Counted from the first letter of the stretch, positions 9,752-18,795 are shown. The stretch: DNA of 64,000 bases from Streptomyces sp. SAI-127 (GCF_029894425.1 NZ_JARXYJ010000001.1:2790001-2854000), one strand, 5' to 3'. Notes: generated by a model not told the origin, from the letters alone. Made by a program: numbers and translations.

Positions 9752-10680
9752 GCGGTGAAGTCCTCCTGGGTCTCGGCGATCACCGGACGGCTGCTGTGCA
9801 GCAGGGACAGCAGCAGCGGGGCGGCCAGCAGCGCGGGCAGGGCCTCGGTCAGTGCGGCGGTCCCGGCGGCGGTCAGGACGAGCAGCGAGGCGGCGCCGAG
9901 AGTGGCGCTGCGGTGCCGGAACAGGAAGTGTCCTGCGAGGCGTGCGGTGTCCCTCGCCCGGAAGGCGAACAGGGCGGTGAGGACCAGCGCGTGCGCGCCC
10001 CAGAGCAGGGAGCCGAGGCCGATCGCCGCGAGCAGCACCGCCCACCAGCCGGGCAGGCCGGTGGCGGCGAAGTGGGTCAGGGTGAAGGCGATGACCGTGA
10101 GCCAGGCCAGCAGGGGTGTCCACAGCTTCAGGGAGGGGACGGCGTTGAGGCGCCAGCCGCGCCAGTAGGCACGGGCCGGGTGGAGCTCGGTGAGGTCGCG
10201 GTCGCGGTGCTGGAGGGCGTACAGGGCGGCGGCCGTCGCCGGTCCGAGGGGCAGCAGGCATACGGCGGCGAGGGGGAGGTTGGCGGGGGCGGGGCCCAGC
10301 AGGAGCAGACCCGCCAGGCCCGGCGAGGCGGCGACGAGGAGCAGGGCCTCGACGGTGACGAGGGTGTGGATGAGGGCGGCGGCCCGGGAGAGGGAGCCGG
10401 TACCGAAGGTGGGGGCGGCGGAGTGGGCGGGGTAGGAGGCGGGGGGTTCACGGTTCACCGGCGGCCGCTGCCCGGCAGGTGAGCAGCGTGGGGCGGTGCC
10501 GGGTCGGTCGTCGCCCACCGTGGATGTGACGCCGGGCCCGGGCGTGGCGGCAGGGACACCGGGCGGCCGCACTCCTGCCCCTCCCGCGCGGCTCACCGGC
10601 GCAGGACCGGGTCGGCCGGCGGCCGGGGCGCCTTGGGACCGCGCTCTGGCGTGACCGGCCGCCGCCCGCGCTCGGCTCAT
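9748..10680 (-). CDS. DUF624 (YesL-like) membrane protein
   Basis: Polytopic protein of the DUF624 family, often encoded inside oligosaccharide ABC operons and of unknown biochemical role. About five hydrophobic segments lie in the last 215 residues, starting at AALIHTLVTVEALLLV. The RAYWRGWRLN stretch is typical of the family. The start is uncertain. ATG 10680 lies 5 bases after the GH39 stop with GGTGA upstream, but gives an 80-residue Ala/Gly/Pro-rich extension; GTG 10458 would give the usual length but has no ribosome site. The stop overlaps the GH42 start. It probably assists or senses the transporter encoded upstream, which is inference from context. Confidence 0.7.
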   Translation of the reverse strand: MSRARAAAGHARARSQGAPAAGRPGPAPVSRAGGAGVRPPGVPAATPGPGVTSTVGDDRPGTAPRCSPAGQRPPVNREPPASYPAHSAAPTFGTGSLSRAAALIHTLVTVEALLLVAASPGLAGLLLLGPAPANLPLAAVCLLPLGPATAAALYALQHRDRDLTELHPARAYWRGWRLNAVPSLKLWTPLLAWLTVIAFTLTHFAATGLPGWWAVLLAAIGLGSLLWGAHALVLTALFAFRARDTARLAGHFLFRHRSATLGAASLLVLTAAGTAALTEALPALLAAPLLLSLLHSSRPVIAETQEDFTA

Positions 10681-10685
10681 TCCGC

Positions 10686-12200
10686 TCACCGCGGTCCCGC
10701 CCCGAGCAGTCGGCGTTCGTCCCACCACTCCGGTGCCTCCTCCACGACCGGGGTCACCTCCACGAGTGTGATCTCGTGGCGGGCCAGCGTCAGGTCCAGT
10801 ACGGCCCGGTCGTCCTCCACGGGCAGCCGCAGGTGCTGCCGGCCGGGCTCGGCGGCCTCGTGAAGTACGTCGAGCCGGTGCGGGCCGGGTGAGCGCGGGC
10901 TGCCCATCCGCTGCCAGGCGGTGCGGGCGTTGCCGTACTCCTCGTCGACCACGGACCGCCGTACGAACGCCTCCCTCGCGCCCCGCACCGGCACGGACAG
11001 GCGCAGCCGGTGCCGGGACGGCCCGGGGGTCCGCCCGCTCGCGTCGACCGGTGCCCAGGCGAGGACGGTCACCCGGCCGTCGGGGTGCCGGGTGACCAGG
11101 TGGTCGGCGCCCCGGGTGAGGAGGTCGGGGCCCATGCGGGCCATGAAGGCGTACAGGTGGTACGTCGGTTTCTTCACCTGTCGGTGGGTGAGCAGACCGA
11201 AGCCACCGTGGAAGAGAGCCGTGGGAGGCCCCGCCTCCTCGAACATGTCGCTGAAGGTCCAGTACGAGAAGGAGTCGACGTGGTCGCCGCCGCGGGCGAG
11301 GACCGGTGCCAGGTACGCCGCGTGGAAGGCGGTGTCGTGGACCGGGTTGTCCGGGCGGTAGGAGGAGTTGAACTCCGTGATGTGGACCGGGAGTTCAGCC
11401 AGTCGGGTGCCCTTCAGACGCTCGCGGGGCGTGGCGAACTGGTCCAGGAGGTGCTGGGCGGGCTCCAGTGTCTGGTGGACGCCGAAGGGGACGTGCCGGG
11501 CGGGGCCCGAGGTGTAGGCGTGCTTCGACACGAAGTCCACGGGGACATCGCGTTGTTCGGCGAACTCCGCGAACCGGTCCAGCCATGCGTCCGCGCCGGG
11601 TGAGATCGCGGGTCCGCCGACCTGGAGGGACGCGTCCACCTCCTTCACCACGCCGGCTGTCACCTCGTAGAGGCGGTGGTACGCCTTCTCGTCCGCGCCC
11701 TGCCAGAAGTCGGGCAGGTTGGGCTCGTTCCACACCTCGACGGGCCAGGTGCGCACCTCGTCGAGGCCGTAGCGGTCGATGAGATGGGTGAGGGTCGCCC
11801 GGACCAGGTCGGCCCACTCCCCGATGTCCCGGGGCGGGGTGACGTTCCCGTGCCACCAGAACACGGTCTGCTCCCCCGACGCCAACTCCGTCGGCATGAA
11901 GCCGAGTTCGAGGAAGGGCCGGACGCCGAGTTCCAGGTAGGCGTCGACGACCTGGTCGACGTACATGAAGGAGTGCCGGACGCGGCGGGTGCCCTGCCAC
12001 TCGTACGGCCGGTACACGCCCATACCGTCGCTCAGCAGTCCATGTCCCCGGATGTACCGGAAGCCGATCTCGCGCTGGAGCAGCTTCAGGGAGTCCTGGT
12101 AGTCGCGGCGCAGGGCGAGTTCGATCCGGCCGGTACCGACGCAGTGCCGCCAGGCGTCGGACAGGGGGCCGGAAGGTTCGGCGGGGACGCGGAAGATCAC
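10686..12200 (-). CDS. GH39 beta-xylosidase-like glycoside hydrolase
   Basis: A 504-residue enzyme of glycoside hydrolase family 39, retaining beta-xylosidase type. The acid/base Glu is in VEVWNEPNLPDFW and the nucleophile Glu in LPVHITEFNSSY, both on the expected strands of a TIM barrel. A C-terminal beta-sandwich follows. No export signal is seen, so it should cleave xylo-oligosaccharides inside the cell. GTG 12200 overlaps the stop of the preceding solute-binding protein (GTGA), which fixes the start by coupling. Alpha-L-iduronidase is the other GH39 activity but is unlikely beside GH67 and acetylxylan esterase. Confidence 0.87.
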   Translation of the reverse strand: MIFRVPAEPSGPLSDAWRHCVGTGRIELALRRDYQDSLKLLQREIGFRYIRGHGLLSDGMGVYRPYEWQGTRRVRHSFMYVDQVVDAYLELGVRPFLELGFMPTELASGEQTVFWWHGNVTPPRDIGEWADLVRATLTHLIDRYGLDEVRTWPVEVWNEPNLPDFWQGADEKAYHRLYEVTAGVVKEVDASLQVGGPAISPGADAWLDRFAEFAEQRDVPVDFVSKHAYTSGPARHVPFGVHQTLEPAQHLLDQFATPRERLKGTRLAELPVHITEFNSSYRPDNPVHDTAFHAAYLAPVLARGGDHVDSFSYWTFSDMFEEAGPPTALFHGGFGLLTHRQVKKPTYHLYAFMARMGPDLLTRGADHLVTRHPDGRVTVLAWAPVDASGRTPGPSRHRLRLSVPVRGAREAFVRRSVVDEEYGNARTAWQRMGSPRSPGPHRLDVLHEAAEPGRQHLRLPVEDDRAVLDLTLARHEITLVEVTPVVEEAPEWWDERRLLGAGPR

Positions 12201-13850
12201 CCGTTCTCCTTCTTGAACCGGTCGTGCGCCTTGTTGTGCAGGTCGACGAGTTGCTGCATGTTCTTCGCCTTCAACTCGGTGACGAACGCGTCCCATTCGG
12301 ACATCGGGCGTTTGCCGAGCACGAACTGGAGAGTGTTCTGGATGGCGTGGTCCTTGAGCGGGGTGTCCCAGAGGGTCGCCTGCTCCTGCTCGAAGGACTG
12401 CAGGGGGTGGGCCGGGTCGACGGGCAGTTCCTTGCGCTGGGACATGACGTCCTGGAACTTCTTCTCGTCAGGGCTGAAGTTGGAGGGACACCAGCTCCCA
12501 GCTGCCGCCGTAGGTGAACACGCCGTTGAAGAAGCCGTAGTCCTTCTGGAGGTCCTTCGGGGCGTCCGGGTCGGAGCCCATCAGCGAGATCCCGGGCTTC
12601 AGCGTGTACGTGCCGCCGGACTCGGTGTAGGTGACGCCCTCCACGCCCCACTTGCAGAACTTCTGGCCCTCGTCGGAGTACCAGAGCCAGTCCACGAACT
12701 GCATCATGGCGACGAAGTCGGCGCTCTTGAGGGCCTTGCTGGAGATCATGACGCCGTTCTCCAGCCGGATGCCGCTCAGCAGGATCGGGCCGGCCGGGCC
12801 CAGCGGCACCGGGACCATCTCGATCTCCGAGCCCTTGACCTGCTTGGCCAGGTTGTAGCGGTAGTTCTGCACCAGCTCCTGCGGATTGGCGCTGATCACA
12901 TAGGACTTCTCTGCCAGCAGCTTCTGCACGGCCTGGTCGTCCTGCTGGGTGAAACTCTCGGGATCGAGGAGCTTCTCGGCGACGATCTTTCTCAGGTACT
13001 CGATCATCTGCCGGTAGGCGTCCTGGGCCGCGGTGAAGACGAACTTCTGCGCCTTGGTGTCGAAGCTGATGTTGTCGTACGACCACCCCGCCTTGACGCC
13101 GTACGCCTGGCCGAGGTAGCCGAACAACGCGCCGCACGGGAACGGGGAGTTGGTGCTCCAGCGGTCGGTCCAGGGGTACTTGTCGGGGTACTCCGCCTTG
13201 AGCGCCTTGAGGACGGTGTACACCTCGTCCCAGGTCGTCGGCAGGGTCAGTCCGTGCTTGTCGAGGATGTCCGTGCGGAAGGACAGCGAGTAGCCGGACT
13301 TGGGCCGCTCGTGCAGGCCGGGCAGCAGGTAGTACTTGCCGTCGGACTGGCGGATGGAGTCGAGCTCGGGCTCCAGACTCCACTTCTTCACCTTGTCGCG
13401 GAAGTTGGGCATCAGGTCGACGTACTCGCTGACCGGGAGGATCGCGCCCGAGGACACGAACGCCACCTCCGCGGGGTGGTACGTCTTCGGGATCAGGAAG
13501 GGTGCGTCACCCGCGCCGATGAGGACGCTGCGCTTCTTCTCGTAGTCGGCCAGCGGGACGTCGAGGGGTTTGATCGTGATGCCGGTGCGCTGGGTGACCT
13601 CCTTCCAGAACAGCCAGTTGTTCTTGAGGGGGTAGACCGGGTTGTCGTTGTGCAGCATGGAGAAGGACAGCGCCTTGGTGGCCTTGAACTGCTGGCCGGC
13701 CCGGTACTCCTTCATCGCGCCGTTCTGCTTCTTGGACAGGTCCTTGGAGTCGCCTCCGTCCTCGCCGCCACCGCAGCCGGTGAGGGTGGCGAGGCCGACG
13801 AAGCCTGCGGCGGCGAGGACTTGGCGCCGTGACAGTTGTCCACCGTTCAT
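12197..13850 (-). pseudogene. Sugar ABC transporter solute-binding lipoprotein, single-base frameshift
   Basis: LplA/YtcQ-type extracellular solute-binding protein. The first 460 codons run from ATG 13850 (AGGAGG eight bases upstream) through a Tat-like signal SRRQVLAAAGFVGL and lipobox LTGC. They end prematurely just after GGSWELV at about 12468. The last 95 residues (NFSPDEKKF ... HDRFKKENG) continue in another frame to 12197. The 1654-base span is one base more than 551 codons, and removing one G from the GGG run at 12485-12487 restores a normal 550-residue protein. This is either a sequencing error or a recent frameshift. With the two permeases it forms the importer for the hydrolase cluster. 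Confidence 0.85.
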
Positions 13851-13955
13851 CACTCAGATCCTCCTGGTCTTGGGACACGGTTGTGGTTGGTGCCGACCGG
13901 GCTGCCTGCGCCGTCGCAGGACACTCCGGCGCCGCGCCGGTGGGCCGGCACGCCG

Positions 13956-14828
13956 TCAGCCCTTGACCGCGCCGAGCATCACGCCCGAGACGAAGAAGCG
14001 CTGGACGAACGGGTACGCGCAGATGATCGGCAGCGCGGTGAGCACGATCGTGACGGCCTGGATGCTCGCGCCGACCTGGCTGAGGTCCGCGGTGCCGGCG
14101 CCCGCGTTGCCGCCGCCGGTGGCGCCCGCGATGAGATTGCGCAGATAGACGGTGACCGGCATCAGGTCGGAGTGGTCCATGTAGAGGAACGCGCTGAACC
14201 AGGAGTTCCAGAAGGACACCGTGTAGAAGAGCACCATGGTCGCCACCACCGCCTTGGACAGCGGCAGCACGATCCTGAGCAGGATGCCGTAGGTGCTCAG
14301 GCCGTCGATCTGTGCGGCCTCCTCCAGCTCGGTCGGCAGGCTCTCGAAGAAGGCCTTCATCACCAGCAGGTTGAAGACGCTGATCGCGTTGGGCAGCGCG
14401 ATCGCCCAGACGCTGTTCTTCAGTCCGAGCTCGGTGACCAGGATGTAGTTGGGGATCAGCCCGCCGGTGAAGAACATCGTGAACACGGCGATGCCGACGA
14501 GCAGCCCGCGCCCCCTGAGGTTCTTCTTCGACAGGACGTAGGCGTAACAGGTCGTCAGGACCATGGCCACGACGGTCGACACGACGGTGTAGAACACGGT
14601 GTTGCCGTAGTTCCGCCAGAACATCGAGTCCTGGAACACGATCCGGTACGTGGTGAGGTTGAACCCCTTGGGCCACAGGGTCACTTCACCGGCCCGGATC
14701 TGCCGCTCCCCGCTGAAGGACCGGGCGACGATGTTGACGAAGGGATAGAGGGTCACCACCACGACGAGGGTGAGGATCACCCCGTTGACGCCCTGGAAGA
14801 CCCGGTGGGAACGGCTCGGCTTCACCAC
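13956..14828 (-). CDS. Carbohydrate ABC transporter permease (LplC/YtcP type)
   Basis: Inner-membrane permease of 290 residues with six predicted transmembrane helices. The EAA loop ELEEAAQIDGLSTYGILLRIVLP contacts the ATPase. YtcP-like proteins pair with an LplB-type permease and a long solute-binding protein, exactly the neighbours here. Tandem GTG codons at 14828 and 14825 overlap the stop of the upstream permease, so translation is coupled. No ATPase gene is nearby; Streptomyces sugar importers commonly share the distant MsiK ATPase. Confidence 0.9.
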   Translation of the reverse strand: MVKPSRSHRVFQGVNGVILTLVVVVTLYPFVNIVARSFSGERQIRAGEVTLWPKGFNLTTYRIVFQDSMFWRNYGNTVFYTVVSTVVAMVLTTCYAYVLSKKNLRGRGLLVGIAVFTMFFTGGLIPNYILVTELGLKNSVWAIALPNAISVFNLLVMKAFFESLPTELEEAAQIDGLSTYGILLRIVLPLSKAVVATMVLFYTVSFWNSWFSAFLYMDHSDLMPVTVYLRNLIAGATGGGNAGAGTADLSQVGASIQAVTIVLTALPIICAYPFVQRFFVSGVMLGAVKG

Positions 14829-15802
14829 AGGCTGGTCCCCACTGTGCGGCGCGAGAGCGTGTTGGCGGTGGTGATCAGGACCAGGCCGATGACCGCCTCG
14901 AACAGCCCGATGGCGGCGGCGTAGCTGAAGCTGTTGGACTCCACGCCCGCCCGGTACACATACGTCGAGATCACGTCGGCGGTCGGGTAGGTCAGCGGGT
15001 TGTACAGGAGCAGGACCTTCTCGAAGCCGACCGCCATGAACGTGCCGACGTTGAGGATCAGCAGCGTGATCATGGTGGGGCGGATGCCGGGCAGGGTGAC
15101 GTGCCAGATCTGCCGCCAGCGGTTGGCGCCGTCGATGCGCGCGGCCTCGTACAGGTCCTCGTCGATGGTGGTGAGTGCGGCGAGGTAGAGGATCGTGCCC
15201 CAGCCCGCGGTCTGCCAGATCTCCGAGCCGACGTAGATCGTGCGGAACCAGCCGGGTTCCTGGATGAAGCGGATCTCGTCGTGGCCGAGCCAGCCGAGGG
15301 CGTGGTTGACCGGGCCGTCCGTGGCGAGCATCTGCAGGGTGAGGCCCGCCACGATCACGATCGACAGGAAGTGCGGGAGGTACGACACCGACTGCACGAA
15401 CCGCTTCAGGGAGCGTCGGCGCACCTCGTTCAGCAGCAGGGCGAGGACGAGCGGGATCGGGAAGCAGAACACGAGCGTGAGCCCGCCGAGCCACAGGGTG
15501 TTGCGGAACACCTGCCAGAAGGTCGGGTCGCTGAGGAACATGCGCACATAGCGCAGCCCCACCCAGTCCTCACCGAACATCGAGCCGCCGGGCTCGAAGC
15601 GCCGGAACGCGATCACGTTGCCGATCATCGGCAGATAGCGGAAGACCAGGAAGAACAGCAGCGGCAGGACCGCCAGCGAGTACAGCTGCCAGTCGCGGCG
15701 CAGGGCCCGGCGCCATCCGCTGCGCGGCGCCGGACGGGCGACTGCGGCGGGCGGGTCCTCGATGCCGGGTGGTGGAGAGGCCGACTTGACGGATGTGCTC
15801 AT
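14822..15802 (-). CDS. Carbohydrate ABC transporter permease (LplB type)
   Basis: First gene of the minus-strand uptake operon, 326 residues. A cytoplasmic N-terminus rich in Pro/Ala precedes six membrane helices beginning YSLAVLPLLFFLVFRYLP. The EAA loop reads DLYEAARIDGANRWRQIWHVTLP. ATG 15802 has GAGAGGA seven bases upstream. It works with the overlapping LplC-type permease and the solute-binding protein. The 200-base gap to the divergent esterase carries palindromic operators that probably make the operon responsive to xylan sugars. Confidence 0.9.
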   Translation of the reverse strand: MSTSVKSASPPPGIEDPPAAVARPAPRSGWRRALRRDWQLYSLAVLPLLFFLVFRYLPMIGNVIAFRRFEPGGSMFGEDWVGLRYVRMFLSDPTFWQVFRNTLWLGGLTLVFCFPIPLVLALLLNEVRRRSLKRFVQSVSYLPHFLSIVIVAGLTLQMLATDGPVNHALGWLGHDEIRFIQEPGWFRTIYVGSEIWQTAGWGTILYLAALTTIDEDLYEAARIDGANRWRQIWHVTLPGIRPTMITLLILNVGTFMAVGFEKVLLLYNPLTYPTADVISTYVYRAGVESNSFSYAAAIGLFEAVIGLVLITTANTLSRRTVGTSLW

Positions 15803-15832
15803 GCTCGGTCCTCTCAGACGGAGGCACGGAAC

Positions 15833-15858
15833 CGAAACTTTCGAGCGCTTACCGGTAA
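15833..15858. promoter_or_regulatory. Xylan-type operators between the permease operon and the acetylxylan esterase
   Basis: Two palindromes lie back to back. CGAAACTTTCG (15833-15843) matches the inverted repeat reported for Streptomyces xylan regulators (XlnR/BxlR type). TTACCGGTAA (15849-15858) is a perfect 10-bp palindrome within GCGCTTACCGGTAACTGCGC. A further AAAGCGCT half-site lies near 15885. They sit just upstream of the permease start and 150-170 bases from the divergent esterase. Function is inferred from the match and location. Confidence 0.55.
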
Positions 15859-16005
15859 CTGCGCGGCAACTTAGAGGCACGAAGAAAGCGCTGTCAATGG
15901 GTCAGACGTGAGATACCTGGGGTACGTGTGGGGTAGGACAGAGGGGCCAAGACCCGGCGCCGTCCGCAAGTTTCACTAGTTGGACCGACTCATGCGAGGT
16001 GTCCT

Positions 16006-17019
16006 GTGACTGCGTTCGACCTGCCGACGAGGGAGCTGGAGCGCTACCGTCCCGATGTCCAGGAGCCCCCGGATTTCGACGGGTTCTGGCGTGACACCCT
16101 CAAAGAGGCAGCGCAGAGGGACGTGTTGGGGTCGGTGCGCCCGGTGGAGAGCGGGCTGCGGCTGACGCAGACCTGGGACGTCACCTTCCGGGGCTTCGCC
16201 GGCGATCCGGTGCGCGCCTGGTACAGCAGACCGGCCGGGGTGGGCGAGCCCCTGCCCGCGGTCGTCGAGTACGCCGGTTACGGCCGCGGGCGCGGCCTGC
16301 CGCACGAGCGGCTGACCTGGGTGAACGCCGGGTACGCGCATCTGCTGATGGACAACCGCGGACAGGGCGACCAGTACGGCAACGGCGGAGCCACCCCCGA
16401 CCCGCACGCCTCGGCACCGGGCGGCCCGGGACCGGCGGCACGCGGCCTGCTCGACCCCCGCGACTACCACTACCGGCGGCTGATCACGGACGCGGTGCGC
16501 GCGGTGGCCGCCGTGCGCGCCCTTCCCGGGGTGGACGCCTCCCGCGTCGCGGCCGTCGGCAACAGCCAGGGCGGCGGGCTGGCGCTGGCCGTCGCGGGAC
16601 TGGTGCCGGACCTGGCGGCGGTCCTGGTCACCGCGCCTTTCCTGTGCGGCATCCGACGGGCTCTGGATCTGACCGACGCGAGTCCGTACGGCGAGATCGG
16701 CGCGTACCTCTCCGTGCACCGGGGTGCGCAGGAGGCCGCGTACCGCACCCTCGCGTACATGGAGGGCATCTCCTTCGCGCGGCGCGCTGCCGCCCCGGCC
16801 CACTTCGGGATCGGCCTGCGCGACACGGTGTGCCCGCCGAGCGGGGCGTACGCGGCCTTCAACCGCTACGGCGAGCTGACCGGCGCGGACCCCCGCAAGG
16901 AGATCCACGCCTATCCGTACAACGGCCACGAGGGAGGCGACGCGGTGCAGGTGCGGCGCCAACTCGACTGGCTGCGCGAGGTGTTGGAGCCTGGCCCGGT
17001 CAGCTCACAGCGAGGATGA
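16006..17019 (+). CDS. CE7 acetylxylan esterase / cephalosporin-C deacetylase family
   Basis: An alpha/beta hydrolase of carbohydrate esterase family 7, 337 residues, removing acetyl groups from xylo-oligosaccharides. The catalytic Ser is in AVGNSQGGG, the Asp in GLRDTVCPPSG and the His in YNGHEGGD. The oxyanion-region motif DNRGQGDQ is also present. No signal peptide is seen, so it is probably cytoplasmic, as usual for CE7. GTG 16006 has GAGGT five bases upstream. It is transcribed divergently from the ABC operon across the shared operators and complements GH39 and GH67 in degrading acetylated glucuronoxylan. Confidence 0.92.
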   Translation: MTAFDLPTRELERYRPDVQEPPDFDGFWRDTLKEAAQRDVLGSVRPVESGLRLTQTWDVTFRGFAGDPVRAWYSRPAGVGEPLPAVVEYAGYGRGRGLPHERLTWVNAGYAHLLMDNRGQGDQYGNGGATPDPHASAPGGPGPAARGLLDPRDYHYRRLITDAVRAVAAVRALPGVDASRVAAVGNSQGGGLALAVAGLVPDLAAVLVTAPFLCGIRRALDLTDASPYGEIGAYLSVHRGAQEAAYRTLAYMEGISFARRAAAPAHFGIGLRDTVCPPSGAYAAFNRYGELTGADPRKEIHAYPYNGHEGGDAVQVRRQLDWLREVLEPGPVSSQRG

Positions 17020-17115
17020 AGACGTGCGGGTCCGTGCTGTCGGCCAGCTTCACGCCGGCGACGCTCTGCCCTTCCGGCGCGACGTAGGCGCCGTTCTCCG
17101 TGGTCCAGCCGATTG
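17000..17115 (-). pseudogene. C-terminal remnant of an unidentified protein
   Basis: About 38 codons, roughly WAIGWTTENGAYVAPEGQ ... DPHVFILAVS then TGA, have clean Streptomyces codon use but no start. They overlap the last 20 bases of the esterase. I see no coding continuation upstream, where the sequence turns into a promoter with LacI-type operators. It looks like the tail of a gene whose rest was deleted, perhaps when the nearby IS110 element arrived. The family is not recognised; the context suggests a glycoside hydrolase. Confidence 0.45.
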
Positions 17116-17125
17116 CCCAACTGAG

Positions 17126-17184
17126 TTGACATCGTTGTCTGTTGACGCGGTAGAGTCATACACAGACCGCTCGACAACGTTGTC
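17126..17184 (+). promoter_or_regulatory. Orphan promoter with two LacI-type operators
   Basis: TTGACA (17126-17131) and TAGAGT (17151-17156) form a possible promoter. GACATCGTTGTC (17128-17139) overlaps the -35 and the perfect palindrome GACAACGTTGTC (17173-17184) lies past the -10. The second operator is identical to the one ahead of GH92. No intact sugar gene follows; the next gene downstream is the IS110 transposase, so the promoter appears separated from its original target. Confidence 0.5.
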
Positions 17185-17294
17185 GTACGTCGGGTCGTCA
17201 CCAGCCATGCACCATCCGCGTCGGCCATCACCCCCGTTATGTTCTTCGCGGTTCCGCAATGGGACCGCTGGCCTCCGGGCCCGGCATGACTGTT

Positions 17295-18746
17295 CCCCCC
17301 TGTCGCAGGGATGACCTGGGGGGTGGTGTCACCGGGTCCGCGGGGTGCCGTTGGAGACGCTGATGAGAGGTCCGACTACCGCCCGGCCTGGCGCAATGCC
17401 CGGCTGCTTGCGGGCGGCAGGTCTGCATAACGTGGATGCGCGCATACGACACCGAAGCCCTGGCCAGCACCACACGAACCCTGCTCGGGAGGATGGGTTG
17501 GACGACATCGACGACGTGGGCGTCTTCCTCGGCCTGGACGTCGGCAAGACCGCTCACCACGGGCACGGGCTGACCCCGGCCGGCAAGAAGGTCTTCGACA
17601 AACAGCTGCCCAACAGCGAGCCCAAGTTGCGGGCCGTGTTCGACAAGCTGGCCGCGAAGTTCGGCACCGTCCTGGTCATCGTGGACCAGCCCGCCTCGAT
17701 CGGCGCCCTGCCCCTGACGGTCGCCCGGGACGCCGGCTGCAAGGTCGCCTACCTGCCCGGCCTGTCGATGCGGCGGATCGCCGATCTCTACCCGGGCGAG
17801 GCGAAGACCGACGCGAAGGACGCCGCAGTGATCGCGGACGCCGCCCGCACCATGCCGCACACCCTGCGCTCGCTGGAACTGACCGATGAGATCACCGCCG
17901 AACTCACGGTCCTGGTGGGCTTCGACCAGGACCTGGCGGCCGAGGCCACCCGCACCTCCAACCGAATACGCGGCCTGCTCACCCAGTTCCACCCCAGCTT
18001 GGAACGCGTACTCGGGCCCCGCCTGGACCACAGCGCCGTGACCTGGCTGCTGGAACGCTACGGATCCCCGGCCGCACTGCGAAAGGCCGGTCGCCGCAAG
18101 CTCGTTGAGGTGATCCGGCCCAAGGCCCCGCGCATGGCCCAGCGCCTGATCGACGAGGTCTTCGACGCACTCGGCGAACAGACCGTCGTCGTCCCCGGCA
18201 CCGGCACCCTCGACACCGTGATCCCGTCCTTGGCCCGCTCCCTCGCCGCCGTCCACGAACAACGCCGGGCCCTGGAAGCCCAGATCAAAACCCTCCTGGA
18301 GGATCACCCTCTTTCGAAGGTCCTGACCTCGATGCCGGGGGTCGCGGTCAGGACCGCTGCCGTGCTGCTGGTCACCGTCGGCGACGGCACCAGCTTCCCC
18401 ACCGCCGCCCACCTCGCCTCCTACGCCGGCCTGGCACCGGCCACCAGATCCTCCGGGACCTCGATCCACGGCGAACATGCACCCAGAAGCGGAAACCGGC
18501 AGCTCAAACGGGCCATGTTCCTCTCCGCCTTCGCCGCCCTGCACGATCCCGCCTCCCGCACCTACTACGACAAATGCCGGGCCCGCGGAAAGACCCATAC
18601 GCAGGCCCTTCTCCGCCTGGCCCGTCACCGCATCAGCGTGCTGTTCGCCATGCTCCGCGACGGCACCTTCTACGAGCCCCGCACCCCCGAAACCGCCCCC
18701 GCATGACCCACTCAGCATTGACGAAGAACATAGAGGCACCCCCCTG
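17295..18746 (+). mobile_element. IS110-family insertion sequence, about 1.45 kb
   Basis: The element consists of a roughly 200-base non-coding left end and one DEDD transposase gene. It has no terminal inverted repeats, as usual for IS110. CCCCCCTG occurs at 17295-17302 and again at 18739-18746, 1444 bp apart. That is a typical IS110 length, so these may mark the junctions; exact ends are uncertain. IS110 recombinases use a bridge RNA from the non-coding left end, so 17303-17497 is the place to look for one. Confidence 0.65.
17498..18706 (+). CDS. IS110-family DEDD transposase (recombinase)
   Basis: A 402-residue transposase. The N-terminal RuvC-like DEDD domain starts FLGLDVGKTAHHGHG, with further acidic residues in VIVDQPAS and EAKTDAKDAAVIADAAR. 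The C-terminal Tnp_20 domain runs LTSMPGVAVRTAAVLL to SYAGLAPATRSSGTS and contains the catalytic Ser region and HAPRSGNRQLKRAMF. The TTG at 17498 is chosen because GGGAGGATGGG precedes it directly and it gives the family's usual length. The frame is intact, so the element may be active. Confidence 0.9.
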   Translation: MDDIDDVGVFLGLDVGKTAHHGHGLTPAGKKVFDKQLPNSEPKLRAVFDKLAAKFGTVLVIVDQPASIGALPLTVARDAGCKVAYLPGLSMRRIADLYPGEAKTDAKDAAVIADAARTMPHTLRSLELTDEITAELTVLVGFDQDLAAEATRTSNRIRGLLTQFHPSLERVLGPRLDHSAVTWLLERYGSPAALRKAGRRKLVEVIRPKAPRMAQRLIDEVFDALGEQTVVVPGTGTLDTVIPSLARSLAAVHEQRRALEAQIKTLLEDHPLSKVLTSMPGVAVRTAAVLLVTVGDGTSFPTAAHLASYAGLAPATRSSGTSIHGEHAPRSGNRQLKRAMFLSAFAALHDPASRTYYDKCRARGKTHTQALLRLARHRISVLFAMLRDGTFYEPRTPETAPA

Positions 18747-18760
18747 CGTCGGCACGGCTC

Positions 18761-18795
18761 GCGGACCCGGTGGCGCACAGCCCCACCGGGTCCGC
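18761..18795. terminator. Intrinsic hairpin terminator between IS110 and the LPMO gene
   Basis: A perfect 13-bp inverted repeat, GCGGACCCGGTGG and CCACCGGGTCCGC, is separated by a 9-base loop. It lies between two convergent genes and can serve both. There is no U-tract, as is common in Streptomyces. Confidence 0.75.
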
